Shown: piece by piece, positions 47,466 to 56,119 of the stretch
How the letters are laid out: each line of letters begins with the position of its first letter
Numbering within the stretch: position 1 is the first letter of the stretch
DNA from: Micromonospora sp. CB01531
Lineage (GTDB): Bacteria; Actinomycetota; Actinomycetes; Mycobacteriales; Micromonosporaceae
Direction: 5' to 3'
NCBI RefSeq assembly: GCF_001905095.1
Contig: NZ_LWLS01000057.1
Span: forward strand, 1-64,000
Length of the DNA: 64,000 bases
The notes under the pieces: model-generated
Told to the model about the DNA's origin: nothing
The model's input: only the letters and a program-made list of their open reading frames with translations
The model's database searches: none
Made by a program: the position numbers and the translations under genes

Positions 47466-48685
47466 GTGAACACCCGGCGGGAGGTGCGCAGGACCAGGAC
47501 GAAGAACGGGCCGCCGAGCAGCGCGGTGACCACGCCGATCGGCAGCTCGGCGGGGGCGGCGACGGTCCGGGCGGCCACGTCGGTCAGCGCCAGGAAGGCC
47601 CCGCCGAAGAGCATCGACAGCGGCAGGATCACCCGGTAGCTGGACCCGGCCAGCAGACGTACGGTGTGCGGCACGATGATGCCGACGAAGCCGATCAGCC
47701 CGGAGGCGGAGACCGCGGCGGCGGTGCCCAGCGACGCGGCGGCGATCAGCAGGTAGCGCGAGCGCTGCGGGTGCAGCCCCAGGCTGGTGGCCTCGTCGTC
47801 GCCGACGGAGAGCACGTCCAGCTCCCGCCGGTGCAGCAGCACCACCACCGCGGTGAGCACGAAGTACGGCAGCACCAGTCGGACGTCCTGCCAGCCGGCG
47901 GTGGCCAGCCGTCCGAGCAGCCACGAGTAGACCTGCTGGATGCTCTCGGCGTGGCGTTGCAGCAGGTAGGTCTGCCCGGCGGCGAGGAACGCGGACACCG
48001 CCACCCCGGCCAGGATCAGCGTGGCGGGCGACCGGTCGCGCCCGCCGGCCGCGCCGAGCAGGTACGTCATGGCCACCGCGCCGAGCGAGCCGACGAACGC
48101 GGCGAGCGGGATGGTCAGCGGCATGCCGCTCAGCGCCCCGCCCGCCCCGACGCCGAGCGCGATCACCGTGGTCACCGCGAGCCCGGCGCCGGCCGCGACG
48201 CCCAGCAGGTACGGGTCGGCCAGCGGGTTGCGGAAGACGCCCTGGTAGCAGCCGCCGGCCAGGGCCAGCAGCGCGCCGACCAGCAGGCCGAGCACGGCCC
48301 GCGGCAGCCGCAGCTCGGTGACGATGGCGATCTCCCGCTCGGTGAGCCCGCTGTCCAGGTGCACCCCGGGCAGCAGGTTGAGCAGTTCGGCGGCGACGCT
48401 GCCGGGCGGCAGGCTGACCGGGCCCAGCGACACCCCGGCCACCAGCGCGACCAGCACCGCCCCGAGGCCAGCGAACAGCCAGCGTTTCCGCAGCCCGGCC
48501 GGCCGGACCGGGGCACCCGGCCCGGCTGCGGCGCGCCGACGACCGGGCAGCGCCCCGCCGGCCCGCCCGGGGCCAGTGCGGGTGGCCGGCGCGGTCGCTG
48601 AGTCGGTCGGGGGCCCGCCGGACGGCCGGGACGCGTCGGGCGTCCCGGCCGTCGGGCCGGCGGAATCCGCTGGTCGCACGGTCAC
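47462..48685 (-). CDS. btuC: Cobalamin-type ABC importer permease (FecCD family)
   Basis: This 407-residue protein has about 10 membrane helices, with LRLPRAVLGLLVGALLALAGGCYQGVFRNPLADPYLLGV and GFVGIIVPHTVRLL typical of BtuC/FecCD. The first 65 residues before helix 1 form a Pro/Ala/Gly-rich, probably disordered extension that is unusual for the family. The start is taken at GTG 48685, 8 nt after the btuF stop codon; no Shine-Dalgarno sequence is clear, so a start nearer helix 1 is possible. Confidence 0.88.
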   Translation of the reverse strand: MTVRPADSAGPTAGTPDASRPSGGPPTDSATAPATRTGPGRAGGALPGRRRAAAGPGAPVRPAGLRKRWLFAGLGAVLVALVAGVSLGPVSLPPGSVAAELLNLLPGVHLDSGLTEREIAIVTELRLPRAVLGLLVGALLALAGGCYQGVFRNPLADPYLLGVAAGAGLAVTTVIALGVGAGGALSGMPLTIPLAAFVGSLGAVAMTYLLGAAGGRDRSPATLILAGVAVSAFLAAGQTYLLQRHAESIQQVYSWLLGRLATAGWQDVRLVLPYFVLTAVVVLLHRRELDVLSVGDDEATSLGLHPQRSRYLLIAAASLGTAAAVSASGLIGFVGIIVPHTVRLLAGSSYRVILPLSMLFGGAFLALTDVAARTVAAPAELPIGVVTALLGGPFFVLVLRTSRRVFT

Positions 48686-48692
48686 CGGTGGG

Positions 48693-49631
48693 TCACGCCG
48701 GAACCTTGGCGGTGGCGTCGACGATCGCCCGGACCAGGTCGACCACGCGCGGGCCCCAGCGCGAGGCGATGTCGTCGTCAAGGGCGACGATCTGGTTGTT
48801 CTTCACCGCGGTCACCCCGGCCCAGCCGCTGCGGGCCTTGACGGTCTCCGGGGACTGCTGGCAGCACTTGGTGTCGGACAGGAAGACGAAGTCGGGGTTC
48901 GCCTTGACGATGACCTCCTGGGACAGCTGCGGGTAGCCGCCCTTGGCGCCGTCGGCGTCCGACGGGTCGGCGATGTTCTCCAGGCCGGCGAGGGCGTAGA
49001 TCGAGCCGATGAAGGTCTTGCTGGTCGCGGTGTACAGCTCCGGGCCCAGTTCGTGGTAGTAGGTGAGCTTCTCTGCCCGCTGCGGCAGGTCCTTGGTGAG
49101 CGCGGCGATGTCGTCCTTCATCTTCTTGGTGACGTCCGCCGCCTCGGAGGCGTGGCCGGTCAGCGTACCCAGGTCGGTGATCTGCTGGTACGTGTCGTCG
49201 AGCGTGGCGGCGGCCGGGGTGAGCAGCACCGGGACCTTCAGCGTGGTGAGCTGGTCGACGATCTTGTTGATGTCGTTGGAGAGCACCACCAGGTCGGGGT
49301 TCTTGCCGGCGATCGCCTCGGCGTTCGGCTGGAAGCCGGACAGGTCGCTCTTCGGCGCCTCCGGCGGGTAGTTCGACTGGTCGTCGACGGCGACGACCTG
49401 CTTGCCGGCCCCGATGGCGAAGAGCATCTCGGTCGCGCTCGGCGAGAGCGAGACGATCTTCTCCGGGCGCTTCTCCAGAGTCAGCTTGCCGACGGTGGCC
49501 GGGAACGCGGCAGCCGCGGAGCTGCCGCCGGCGGCCGGGGTGTCGGTCGAGGTCTTCTCGGCGCAGCCGCCGAGGAGGAGCGCGCCGACCGCGAGGGCGG
49601 TGGCGAAGAGCCGGGGGGTACGTCTGGACAT
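48693..49631 (-). CDS. btuF: Cobalamin-type substrate-binding lipoprotein
   Basis: This 312-residue protein has a lipoprotein signal (LLLGGCAE, Cys near residue 22) and the helical-backbone binding fold (EKIVSLSPSATEMLFAIGAGKQVVAVDDQSNYP, then NPDLVVLSNDINKIVDQL). It has a CC pair in SDTKCCQQS. It captures the ligand for BtuCD. The start ATG 49631 has GGAGGACC upstream, and a hairpin reaches the end of that Shine-Dalgarno sequence. Confidence 0.9.
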   Translation of the reverse strand: MSRRTPRLFATALAVGALLLGGCAEKTSTDTPAAGGSSAAAAFPATVGKLTLEKRPEKIVSLSPSATEMLFAIGAGKQVVAVDDQSNYPPEAPKSDLSGFQPNAEAIAGKNPDLVVLSNDINKIVDQLTTLKVPVLLTPAAATLDDTYQQITDLGTLTGHASEAADVTKKMKDDIAALTKDLPQRAEKLTYYHELGPELYTATSKTFIGSIYALAGLENIADPSDADGAKGGYPQLSQEVIVKANPDFVFLSDTKCCQQSPETVKARSGWAGVTAVKNNQIVALDDDIASRWGPRVVDLVRAIVDATAKVPA

Positions 49632-49638
49632 CGGTCCT

Positions 49639-49673
49639 CCTGTCGGTCGAGGAGCTGGTGCTTCGCCGACAGG
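49639..49673 (-). promoter_or_regulatory. Hairpin covering the btuF Shine-Dalgarno side (riboswitch expression platform)
   Basis: Perfect 8-bp arms (49639-49646 with 49666-49673). The 3' arm on the minus strand ends CCGACAGG, with its last bases running into the AGGAGG used by btuF. This fits control of translation initiation by the riboswitch, though mutually exclusive pairing was not computed. Confidence 0.55.
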
Positions 49674-49724
49674 ACCGCCTGGGCTCGCCCGTCCGCGAGG
49701 CGCCCTTCCTCGAGAGCGCGTGTC

Positions 49725-49865
49725 GCGACCGTGCCGCAGGCGACCTGGCTCGTCCCCGCAGTCGTCAGCGCCGGCCGGTGGCCGACGCCGCGTGCGGGGC
49801 ATCACAGTTGCGGGACAGCGCCGGTTTCGCACCGGCTTCGCTGCGGGTTGGTCGGTGCCACGGTA
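49725..49865 (-). ncRNA. Cobalamin riboswitch
   Basis: On the minus strand the order of conserved parts is GCCGGTGCGAAACCGGCGCTG, CCCGCAACTGTGATGCC, and the B12 box GAGCCAGGTCGCCTGC, as in the AdoCbl riboswitch class. It precedes btuF by about 100 nt. Binding of cobalamin lowers expression of the importer in known cases. Confidence 0.93.
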
Positions 49866-49902
49866 GCGCATGACCAGCGGAGATCGTCCGGACGGGAGGG
49901 GT

Positions 49903-49942
49903 GGGTGGGGGCTCCGCCGGGGGTGCCTCGGAGCCCCCACCC
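49903..49942 (-). terminator. Terminator after the M14 carboxypeptidase gene
   Basis: A perfect 14-bp stem (49903-49916 with 49929-49942) and a 12-nt loop begin 11 nt after the stop codon and lie before the riboswitch. Confidence 0.85.
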
Positions 49943-49952
49943 GCGAGTCACG

Positions 49953-51272
49953 TCAGCAGTACTGGGTCTGCTTGCCGATCGCCCGGTACGGGCAGTCGGC
50001 GTACTCGGAGAGCAGCAGCACGGCCTCCCGGTTACGGGAGGTCTGCGCGGGGATCACCTCGTCCGGCGGGTAGAAGCCGCCGCCGGAGGCCGATCCCGGA
50101 TACATCTCGAAGGTGTACGCCCAGATTCGGTGCGCACCCCACATCCAGTCGATGCTGGTGCCGTCGGCGATGTACAGATCGCTGGACTGCTCCGGCGTGT
50201 AGCCGTTGCTGGAGGCCAGCTGCCGGCCGATGGTGGCGAAGGTGTTGTACTGGTCGGCGGTCATCCCGCTGGGGGTGTTCGCGGTGGTGTAGCCGAAGGG
50301 CCAGAGCACCAACTGCGAGTAGGTGTGGAAGTCGATGTTGGCTTTGAGCTGCTGCACCCCGCCGACCACCCGGCTGTTGACGAAGTTGCGCAGCGCCTGC
50401 GTCTCCGGTGCGGAGAAGGCGGACGGGCCGCGGTAGGTCTCCGACGAGGTGGAGCCGGAGGAGCCGCCGCAGCATCCCCACTGGTACGACCAGTTCCGGT
50501 TCAGGTCGGTGCCAACGTACGACGAGCCGCTGTTGGGCTGCCGGTTCTTCCGCCAGGACCGGTACGAGCCGGTGGCGATGTCGTACTCACTGCCATCGGG
50601 GTTCAGCGTCGGGACGATCCAGATCTCCCGGGAGTTGACGATGTTGGTGATCCGGGAATCGGTGCCGTAGTTGTCGGTGAAGAGGTCGAGCAGGTAGATC
50701 GCCATCTCGACGGTCAGGTGCTCGCGGGCGTGCTGCTGGGCGTTGAAGAGGATCTCCGGCTCGTTCTCGTCCGTGCCGACGTTGTCGGAGATCTTCACCG
50801 CCATCAGGTCCCGGCCCTGATACGAGGTGCCGATGCTGAGCTTGCGGGCGATGGCCGGATGGTCGGCGACCACCTTGTTCACCACAGCGGTCAACTCGGC
50901 GTAGTCGTGGTAGTTGGAATCGGCGGACGGGAAGCCGTAGATGCCGATGTCGCCCGCCGGGGCCGGGACGACGTCCTTGTCGAGCCGGAAGCCGAGCCGG
51001 GTGATCGCGGCGGCTTCCGCGCTGGTCGCGGTGACGTGCAGGACGCCGTGTTCGGAGTAGTCGATCGCCGCGCCGGTGCGCGCGACGGCGTTCCGGTCGG
51101 CGAGCGTACGCGGACCGAGCACGCGGTAGCCGACGGCAGCCGGCTCGCTGGACCGGTCCGGGGTGGGCCGGGCGGCGGCCGGACCGGTGGTGACGGTGAC
51201 GGTGACGAGGGCCAGGCCGACGGCGGCGGCGAGAGCCAGCCGGCGGCGGAACAGGGGCGTGCGGAACGCCAT
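49953..51272 (-). CDS. Secreted zinc carboxypeptidase (M14)
   Basis: This 439-residue protein has a signal peptide ([24 protein letters not shown] near residue 36), a propeptide, and an M14 domain. Zinc ligands are seen in [11 protein letters not shown] (HxxE) and [10 protein letters not shown]; the catalytic Glu is in YTFEMYPG. Substrate-site Arg and Asn are in GTDLNRNW. It is close to actinomycete carboxypeptidase T-type enzymes. It would trim peptides outside the cell. The start ATG 51272 has GAGGAGG upstream. It is divergent from the C39-like pair. Confidence 0.92.
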   Translation of the reverse strand: MAFRTPLFRRRLALAAAVGLALVTVTVTTGPAAARPTPDRSSEPAAVGYRVLGPRTLADRNAVARTGAAIDYSEHGVLHVTATSAEAAAITRLGFRLDKDVVPAPAGDIGIYGFPSADSNYHDYAELTAVVNKVVADHPAIARKLSIGTSYQGRDLMAVKISDNVGTDENEPEILFNAQQHAREHLTVEMAIYLLDLFTDNYGTDSRITNIVNSREIWIVPTLNPDGSEYDIATGSYRSWRKNRQPNSGSSYVGTDLNRNWSYQWGCCGGSSGSTSSETYRGPSAFSAPETQALRNFVNSRVVGGVQQLKANIDFHTYSQLVLWPFGYTTANTPSGMTADQYNTFATIGRQLASSNGYTPEQSSDLYIADGTSIDWMWGAHRIWAYTFEMYPGSASGGGFYPPDEVIPAQTSRNREAVLLLSEYADCPYRAIGKQTQYC

Positions 51273-51476
51273 GGACAACCTCCTCGGGGTACGGAGATCC
51301 CGCGTCCGCACACTGCAGCAGGAGTTACATGGTCATATCAATATTCGTCGTTGCATCAGCCCCATCCCGACCGGATCCTCACTCCGGCAATGATTTTCCA
51401 TCCTTTGACCTCTGGCGAAAGTTCCCTCCAGGCGCGACAGTGAACGGCAACGATGCCCTTTCCCTGTGGAGCTGCC

Positions 51477-52814
51477 ATGGCCATGAGACCGCTGCGCGCG
51501 GCCGCCGTCGCCGGTGTCACCGCGCTCGCCATCCTCGGCACCACCAGCCCCGCCGGGGCCGCGAAGCCGGCCACCGGGACCACCACGTCCGCCCACGACG
51601 AACAGATCACCTGGCAGGGCTGGTCGGGCGCGGCCTGGTCGGCCGGCGCCGCCGCCGGCACCGCGGTCACCGCCGCCGGCCTCACCCTGGGCACCCCGAT
51701 CGGCACCGTCCAGTACAAGGACCCGCACCGCAGCGTCCGGCGCAGCTGGGCGTACGGGACCTGGACGTCGCCGCTGACCGAGGTCGGCTTCGGGGCCACC
51801 GAGCTGGTCGCCTCCTGGAACGCGGACACCCCCGCCGGCACCTGGCTCCAGGTCGAACTCCAGGGCACCTACACCACCGGCGTCCGCACCCCCTGGTACG
51901 TCATGAGTCGCTGGGCCTCGGGCGACGCCGACATGACGCGGACCAGCGTCGACCGGCAGGGCGATCGGACCTCCAGCATCTGGACGGACACCTTCGCCAT
52001 CAACAACCCCGGCGCCGGGGTGCTGCTGCGGGCTTACCAGCTCCGGCTGACGCTCTACCGGGACCCGGCCGGGACCGCCTCACCCGTGGTCCGGTCGGTG
52101 GGCGCGATGAGCTCGACCGTGCCGGACCGGTTCACGGTCGCCCCGAGCCCCGGCCACATCGCGTGGGGCACCGAACTGGCCGTGCCGCGCTACTCGCAGA
52201 ACATCCACGCCGGCCAGTACCCGCAGTACGGCGGCGGCGGTGAAGCCTGGTGCTCGCCCACCTCCATGGAGATGGTGGTCGAGTACTGGGGACGCCGGCC
52301 GTCCCCGGCCGACACGTCCTGGGTGGACCCGAGCTACGCCGACCCCACCGTCGACCACGCCGCCCGGATGACCTACGACGCCCAGTACGGCGGCACCGGC
52401 AACTGGCCGTTCAACACCGCGTACGCGGCCACCTTCCCCGGGCTGGAGGCGAAGGTGACCCGGCTGCACTCGCTCGACGAGATCGAGCACTTCATCGCCG
52501 CCGGCATCCCCGTGGTGACCAGCCAGTCCTTCCTCGCCGGCGAGCTGGACGGGGCGGGCTACGGCACCGCCGGGCACCTCATGGTGGTGATCGGCTTCAC
52601 CGCCACCGGCGACGTCATCGCCAACGACCCGGCCTCGCCCAGCGACGACGCCGTCCGCCACATCTACCGGCGGGACCAGTTCGAGCAGATCTGGCTCCGG
52701 ACCAAGCGGACCACCGCCAACGGCGGCACCGGCACCGGCTCGGGCGGCATCGTCTACCTGATCAAGCCGACCACCGTGGCCTGGCCCTCGGTGGCCGGTT
52801 CCACCAACTGGTGA
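51477..52814 (+). CDS. Secreted C39-like peptidase (copy 1)
   Basis: This 445-residue protein has a signal peptide (cleavage near AGAA, residue 28) and an N-terminal beta-sandwich-like region containing HDEQITWQGW and TELVASWNADTPAGTWLQVEL. The C-terminal papain-like C39_2 domain has Cys259 (EAWCSPTSM), His367 (GTAGHLMVV) and Asn/Asp at about 384 (ANDPAS). Such proteins are secreted cysteine peptidases of unknown target in actinomycetes. The start ATG 51477 has TGGAG upstream. It is tandem with copy 2, 27 nt apart. Confidence 0.82.
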   Translation: MAMRPLRAAAVAGVTALAILGTTSPAGAAKPATGTTTSAHDEQITWQGWSGAAWSAGAAAGTAVTAAGLTLGTPIGTVQYKDPHRSVRRSWAYGTWTSPLTEVGFGATELVASWNADTPAGTWLQVELQGTYTTGVRTPWYVMSRWASGDADMTRTSVDRQGDRTSSIWTDTFAINNPGAGVLLRAYQLRLTLYRDPAGTASPVVRSVGAMSSTVPDRFTVAPSPGHIAWGTELAVPRYSQNIHAGQYPQYGGGGEAWCSPTSMEMVVEYWGRRPSPADTSWVDPSYADPTVDHAARMTYDAQYGGTGNWPFNTAYAATFPGLEAKVTRLHSLDEIEHFIAAGIPVVTSQSFLAGELDGAGYGTAGHLMVVIGFTATGDVIANDPASPSDDAVRHIYRRDQFEQIWLRTKRTTANGGTGTGSGGIVYLIKPTTVAWPSVAGSTNW

Positions 52815-52841
52815 TTTCCCCTACCCACCCATGGAGATGAC

Positions 52842-54185
52842 ATGATCAGACCCGCCCTACGCGCGGCGGTCGCCCTCGCCGGCGTCGCCGCGCTCGGCCT
52901 CCTCGGCACCGCCGTGCCCGCCCACGCGGACAACAACCTTCCCGTGGTCGCCCACGACGAGCAGATCACCTTCCAGGACTGGTCGAAGTACCCGGACTGG
53001 CGCACCGGCACCCACGAGGGCACGTACGCCATCCCCGGCCACCGGACCGGGATCACCATGGGCGAGCCGGTCGGCACCCGCCCGTACACCGACAAGCACA
53101 CCGGTGCCACCAGCACCTGGGAGTACGCCACCTGGACCTCACCGGAGCGGCAGATCGGCTTCGACGCCACCGAGCTGGTCGCATCGTGGAACGCGGAGAC
53201 CCCGGCCGGCACCTGGATCCAGGTCGAGCTGCACGGCACGTACAACACCGGCCAGCAGACCCCCTGGTACGTGATGGGCCGCTGGGCCTCCGGGGACCAG
53301 GACATCAAGCGGACCACGCTGGACGGCCAGGGCGACCCCTGGTCGACCATCTGGACCGACACCTTCTCCATCGACGACGCCAAGAAGGGGGTGCTGCTCC
53401 GGTCGTACCAGCTCCGGCTGACCCTCCACCGGGCGCCGGGGCAGGCCGCCTCGCCGCGGGTCTGGATGCTGGGCGCGATGAGCTCCAACGTGCCGGACCG
53501 GTTCACCGTCACGCCGAGCAAGGGCGGGATCGCCTGGGGCACCGAGCTGCCGGTGCCCGCCCGTTCCCAGATGATCCACCGGGGCAACTACCCGGAGTGG
53601 GGCGGCGGAGGCCAGGTCTGGTGCAGCCCGACGTCGACCACGATGGTGCTGGAGTACTACGGCAAGCGGCCCTCGGCTGCGGACATGTCCTGGATCACCC
53701 CCGGCTACACCGACCCGCAGGTCGCCTACGCCGCCCGCATGACCTGGGACTTCGAGTACGAGGGCGCGGGCAACTGGCCGTTCAACACCGCGTACGCAGC
53801 CAGCTTCCCGGGCATCGACGCCAAGGTCACCCGGCTGCACTCGCTGGACGAGGTGGAGCGCTTCATCAAGGCCGGCATCCCGGTCATCACCTCGCAGTCC
53901 TTCCTCGGCGACGAGCTGGACGGATCGAACTACGGCACCTCCGGGCACCTGTTCGTGATCGTCGGCTTCACCGCCGACGGTGACGTGATCGTCAACGACC
54001 CCGCGTCGTCCTCGAACGACGCGGTGCGCAACGTCTACAAGCGGACGCAGTTCGAGCAGATCTGGCTGCGCACCAAGCGGTACCGGGCGAACGGCACGGT
54101 GGCCGGCGGCTCGGGCGGCATCGCCTACCTGATCAAGCCGACGGACCGGGCCTGGCCGGTCGTGCCGGGCTCGACCAACTGGTGA
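52842..54185 (+). CDS. Secreted C39-like peptidase (copy 2)
   Basis: This 447-residue paralogue of the preceding gene shows roughly two thirds identity by eye across the full length. It has a signal peptide with AHADN near residue 28, HDEQITFQDWSK, TELVASWNAETPAGTWIQVEL, catalytic Cys in QVWCSPTST, His in GTSGHLFVI and the Asn in VNDPASS. The start ATG 52842 has GGAG 6 nt upstream. A strong double-stem terminator follows. Confidence 0.82.
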   Translation: MIRPALRAAVALAGVAALGLLGTAVPAHADNNLPVVAHDEQITFQDWSKYPDWRTGTHEGTYAIPGHRTGITMGEPVGTRPYTDKHTGATSTWEYATWTSPERQIGFDATELVASWNAETPAGTWIQVELHGTYNTGQQTPWYVMGRWASGDQDIKRTTLDGQGDPWSTIWTDTFSIDDAKKGVLLRSYQLRLTLHRAPGQAASPRVWMLGAMSSNVPDRFTVTPSKGGIAWGTELPVPARSQMIHRGNYPEWGGGGQVWCSPTSTTMVLEYYGKRPSAADMSWITPGYTDPQVAYAARMTWDFEYEGAGNWPFNTAYAASFPGIDAKVTRLHSLDEVERFIKAGIPVITSQSFLGDELDGSNYGTSGHLFVIVGFTADGDVIVNDPASSSNDAVRNVYKRTQFEQIWLRTKRYRANGTVAGGSGGIAYLIKPTDRAWPVVPGSTNW

Positions 54186-54189
54186 CGGG

Positions 54190-54231
54190 ACGGGCCCGGC
54201 ATCGTCCCGCTCGGGACGGTGCCGGGCCCGT
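54190..54231. terminator. Terminator between convergent C39-like and membrane-protein genes
   Basis: An outer 12-bp stem (54190-54201 with 54220-54231) and inner 6-bp stem (54204-54209 with 54212-54217), separated by a 2-nt internal loop, form one long hairpin. Confidence 0.85.
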
Positions 54232-54257
54232 CGGTACGGTCCTGGGGGCGCCCGGCG

Positions 54258-54743
54258 CTACGCGGACGGCGCGAACGAGGCGGGCGGGGCCGACGGCCGG
54301 GCCGCCTCGCGGCGGCGACGGATCGCCCGCACGATGATCACCACCCACACCACCAGGGCGATCACGCCGCCCAGGGTGAGCCCGGTGACCAGCAGGTAGG
54401 TCGACCCGCCGGTGGTGGAGAAGACGCCCGCGCGGGCGCCCGTGTCGCGGGCCGGGGCGGTGGCGCCGGCGGTCAGCCCGTCCGGCGCGTCGTAGAGGAT
54501 CACGTCGCTGCGCCGGGCGCCGCCCTCCGTGGCGACGAAGTCTCCGCGCCACTCGCAGTTGCGCCGGCCGCACTCCTCGTTCACCGCGGTGAACGTGCCC
54601 GGCGTTCCGCCACCGTTCTTCGCCTGCCAGGTCGGGGCGAGGTCGGTGGCGCCCATCATCAGTCCGATGGCGGCGATGACCGGCAGACCGATCCAGACGA
54701 AGGCCTTGGTCCGCCACCCATTGATCGTGTTCAGCAAACTCAC
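54258..54743 (-). CDS. Membrane protein with two helices, function unknown
   Basis: This 161-residue protein has a helix near the N-terminus (AFVWIGLPVIAAIGLMMGA), an external stretch with CGRRNCEWRGDFV (Cys pair, likely disulfide), and a second helix (YLLVTGLTLGGVIALVVWVVIIVRAI), then an Arg-rich tail. It is not recognised. The start is taken at GTG 54743; TAAGGT lies 9 nt upstream, suggesting a leaderless transcript. Confidence 0.7.
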   Translation of the reverse strand: MSLLNTINGWRTKAFVWIGLPVIAAIGLMMGATDLAPTWQAKNGGGTPGTFTAVNEECGRRNCEWRGDFVATEGGARRSDVILYDAPDGLTAGATAPARDTGARAGVFSTTGGSTYLLVTGLTLGGVIALVVWVVIIVRAIRRRREAARPSAPPASFAPSA

Positions 54744-54868
54744 AGCGGCCGACCTTAGCGGCGCCGCCGCCATCCTGCTGCCCCGTTTCCCGCGCCGCAC
54801 GGCCCGGCCGGTGACCGGGGCGGCGGTCGCGACCCGGCCGCCGACGCGGCGGGCGGACGACCGCCGGC

Positions 54869-55147
54869 CTACTCCTCGCGGCGCGGCTCGGCCGGCGCGG
54901 GCTGGTCCTCGCCGGCGAGCGCCGAGCGCAGCCGCTCCTTCTCGGCCCGGCGCCGGTCCGACGCCTCGGCCATCTCCCCGGCCATCTCGTCCCGCCAGCC
55001 ACGGAGCAGGAAGAACGACAGCGCGGCCGAGAAGACCAGCGCCAGCATCAGCCGCAGGAACGGGTTCATGTCGACGAACCAGAGGGCCGCCAGCACGCCG
55101 ACGAACAGCCCGATCCGGCCCAGCGTGTACTTGACCGCCGCGCTCAC
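54869..55147 (-). CDS. DUF4229-like small membrane protein
   Basis: This 92-residue protein has two membrane helices (YTLGRIGLFVGVLAALWFV; FLRLMLALVFSAALSFFLL) and a charged C-terminal coiled tail (EMAEASDRRRAEKERLRSAL). It fits the DUF4229 family, found only in actinobacteria; function unknown. It follows the 140-aa membrane gene at a short distance. Confidence 0.78.
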   Translation of the reverse strand: MSAAVKYTLGRIGLFVGVLAALWFVDMNPFLRLMLALVFSAALSFFLLRGWRDEMAGEMAEASDRRRAEKERLRSALAGEDQPAPAEPRREE

Positions 55148-55183
55148 GTTCGCACTCCGTTCTCCATCACCGGTGGGGCGGCC

Positions 55184-55606
55184 TCAACCCGTTCGCCGGG
55201 CCAACCAGTGCACGCCCTGAAACCAGATCACCGCGTAGACCACGGTGAACACCGCCGCGGCCAGCGCGCCGGAGAGCAGTGGCGGCAGCCCGGTGGCCAG
55301 GCCGGCCGCGAGCAGCCCGGCGACCACCCCGACGGCGAGGCCGCCCAGCGCCGCCATCACCCGGGCCGCGCCGAACTCCCAGGCCCGGAAGTCGTCCCAG
55401 AAGAGCCAGACCGGCAGGATCACCGCCAGCCAGCCGTTGGTCCGGCCGAACCCGCCCGCGCCCATCGTGGCGAACGCCCATTCGAAGAGCACCAGCGCCA
55501 GCACCCCGATCACCAGACCGGCCAGGCTCACCCCGAGCAGGTCGCCCAGGGTGAGAATGCGCCCCTCCGCGTCCCGCCGGGGGAAACCGCTCCGCTGCTC
55601 GCTCAT
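55184..55606 (-). CDS. Membrane protein, four helices, function unknown
   Basis: This 140-residue protein has four predicted helices after a short polar N-terminus (MSEQRSGFPRRDAEGRILTL). No family is recognised. It is first of a possible two-gene unit with the DUF4229-like gene. The start is ATG 55606. A conserved-looking LFWDDFRAWEFGAARV loop faces the cytoplasm or outside. Confidence 0.7.
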   Translation of the reverse strand: MSEQRSGFPRRDAEGRILTLGDLLGVSLAGLVIGVLALVLFEWAFATMGAGGFGRTNGWLAVILPVWLFWDDFRAWEFGAARVMAALGGLAVGVVAGLLAAGLATGLPPLLSGALAAAVFTVVYAVIWFQGVHWLARRTG

Positions 55607-55663
55607 GACCCTACGAGGGTACGCGAACCCGCTGAGCGGCCACGACTGGCCGGCCGGGAGGGG

Positions 55664-56119
55664 TCAGCCGCCCGTCCGGCTCAACCAGGCCTCGGCGGTG
55701 GCCCGCCGCCGGGCCGACCAGCGCAACGCCACACCGCCGGCGACCAGCGCACCGCCGACGAGGAGCAGCCCGCCCAGCGCCACGCCGGTACGCGGCAGGG
55801 ACCCGCCGCCCGCCGGCGGGCTGGCCGGCGTGGTCGTCGTCACCCCGGACGGGGACGGCTCGGTGGTGGGCGACGGCTGGCCGGTCGGGGACGGGCTGCC
55901 GGTCGGGGACGGGCTGCCGCCGGGCTTCGGGCCGATCGACACGCCCACCCGGATCGACACCTGACCACCAGGCGTCGGCTCGGCGACCGGGACCGCCCCG
56001 GCCGGGCGCCCCGGCCAGAGTGCCACCGCGAACGCCACGGCGAGCAGGGCGGTCACCACCACGCCGGCCGGCCGCACGCCGACCGGGCCGCCGCGGGCCA
56101 CGTTCCGGGGCCCGCTCAC
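55664..56119 (-). CDS. Small LPRTG surface protein
   Basis: This 151-residue protein has an N-terminal hydrophobic segment (VVVTALLAVAFAVALWP), a short beta region (GQVSIRVGVSIGPKP), a Pro/Ser/Thr-rich stalk with PSPTG repeats, and an LPRTG sorting signal with hydrophobic helix and RRR. The start GTG 56119 overlaps the DUF916 stop codon by 4 nt, so they are translated as a pair. The stalk suggests it presents a short domain away from the wall. Confidence 0.78.
   Translation of the reverse strand: MSGPRNVARGGPVGVRPAGVVVTALLAVAFAVALWPGRPAGAVPVAEPTPGGQVSIRVGVSIGPKPGGSPSPTGSPSPTGQPSPTTEPSPSGVTTTTPASPPAGGGSLPRTGVALGGLLLVGGALVAGGVALRWSARRRATAEAWLSRTGG

Noticed and set aside
48318-51443. A 1041-codon open frame on the plus strand
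   Set aside because: It lies antisense to btuC, btuF, the riboswitch and the carboxypeptidase gene, is rich in Arg/Gly/His, has no domain, and runs open only because of high GC and codon bias of the real genes.
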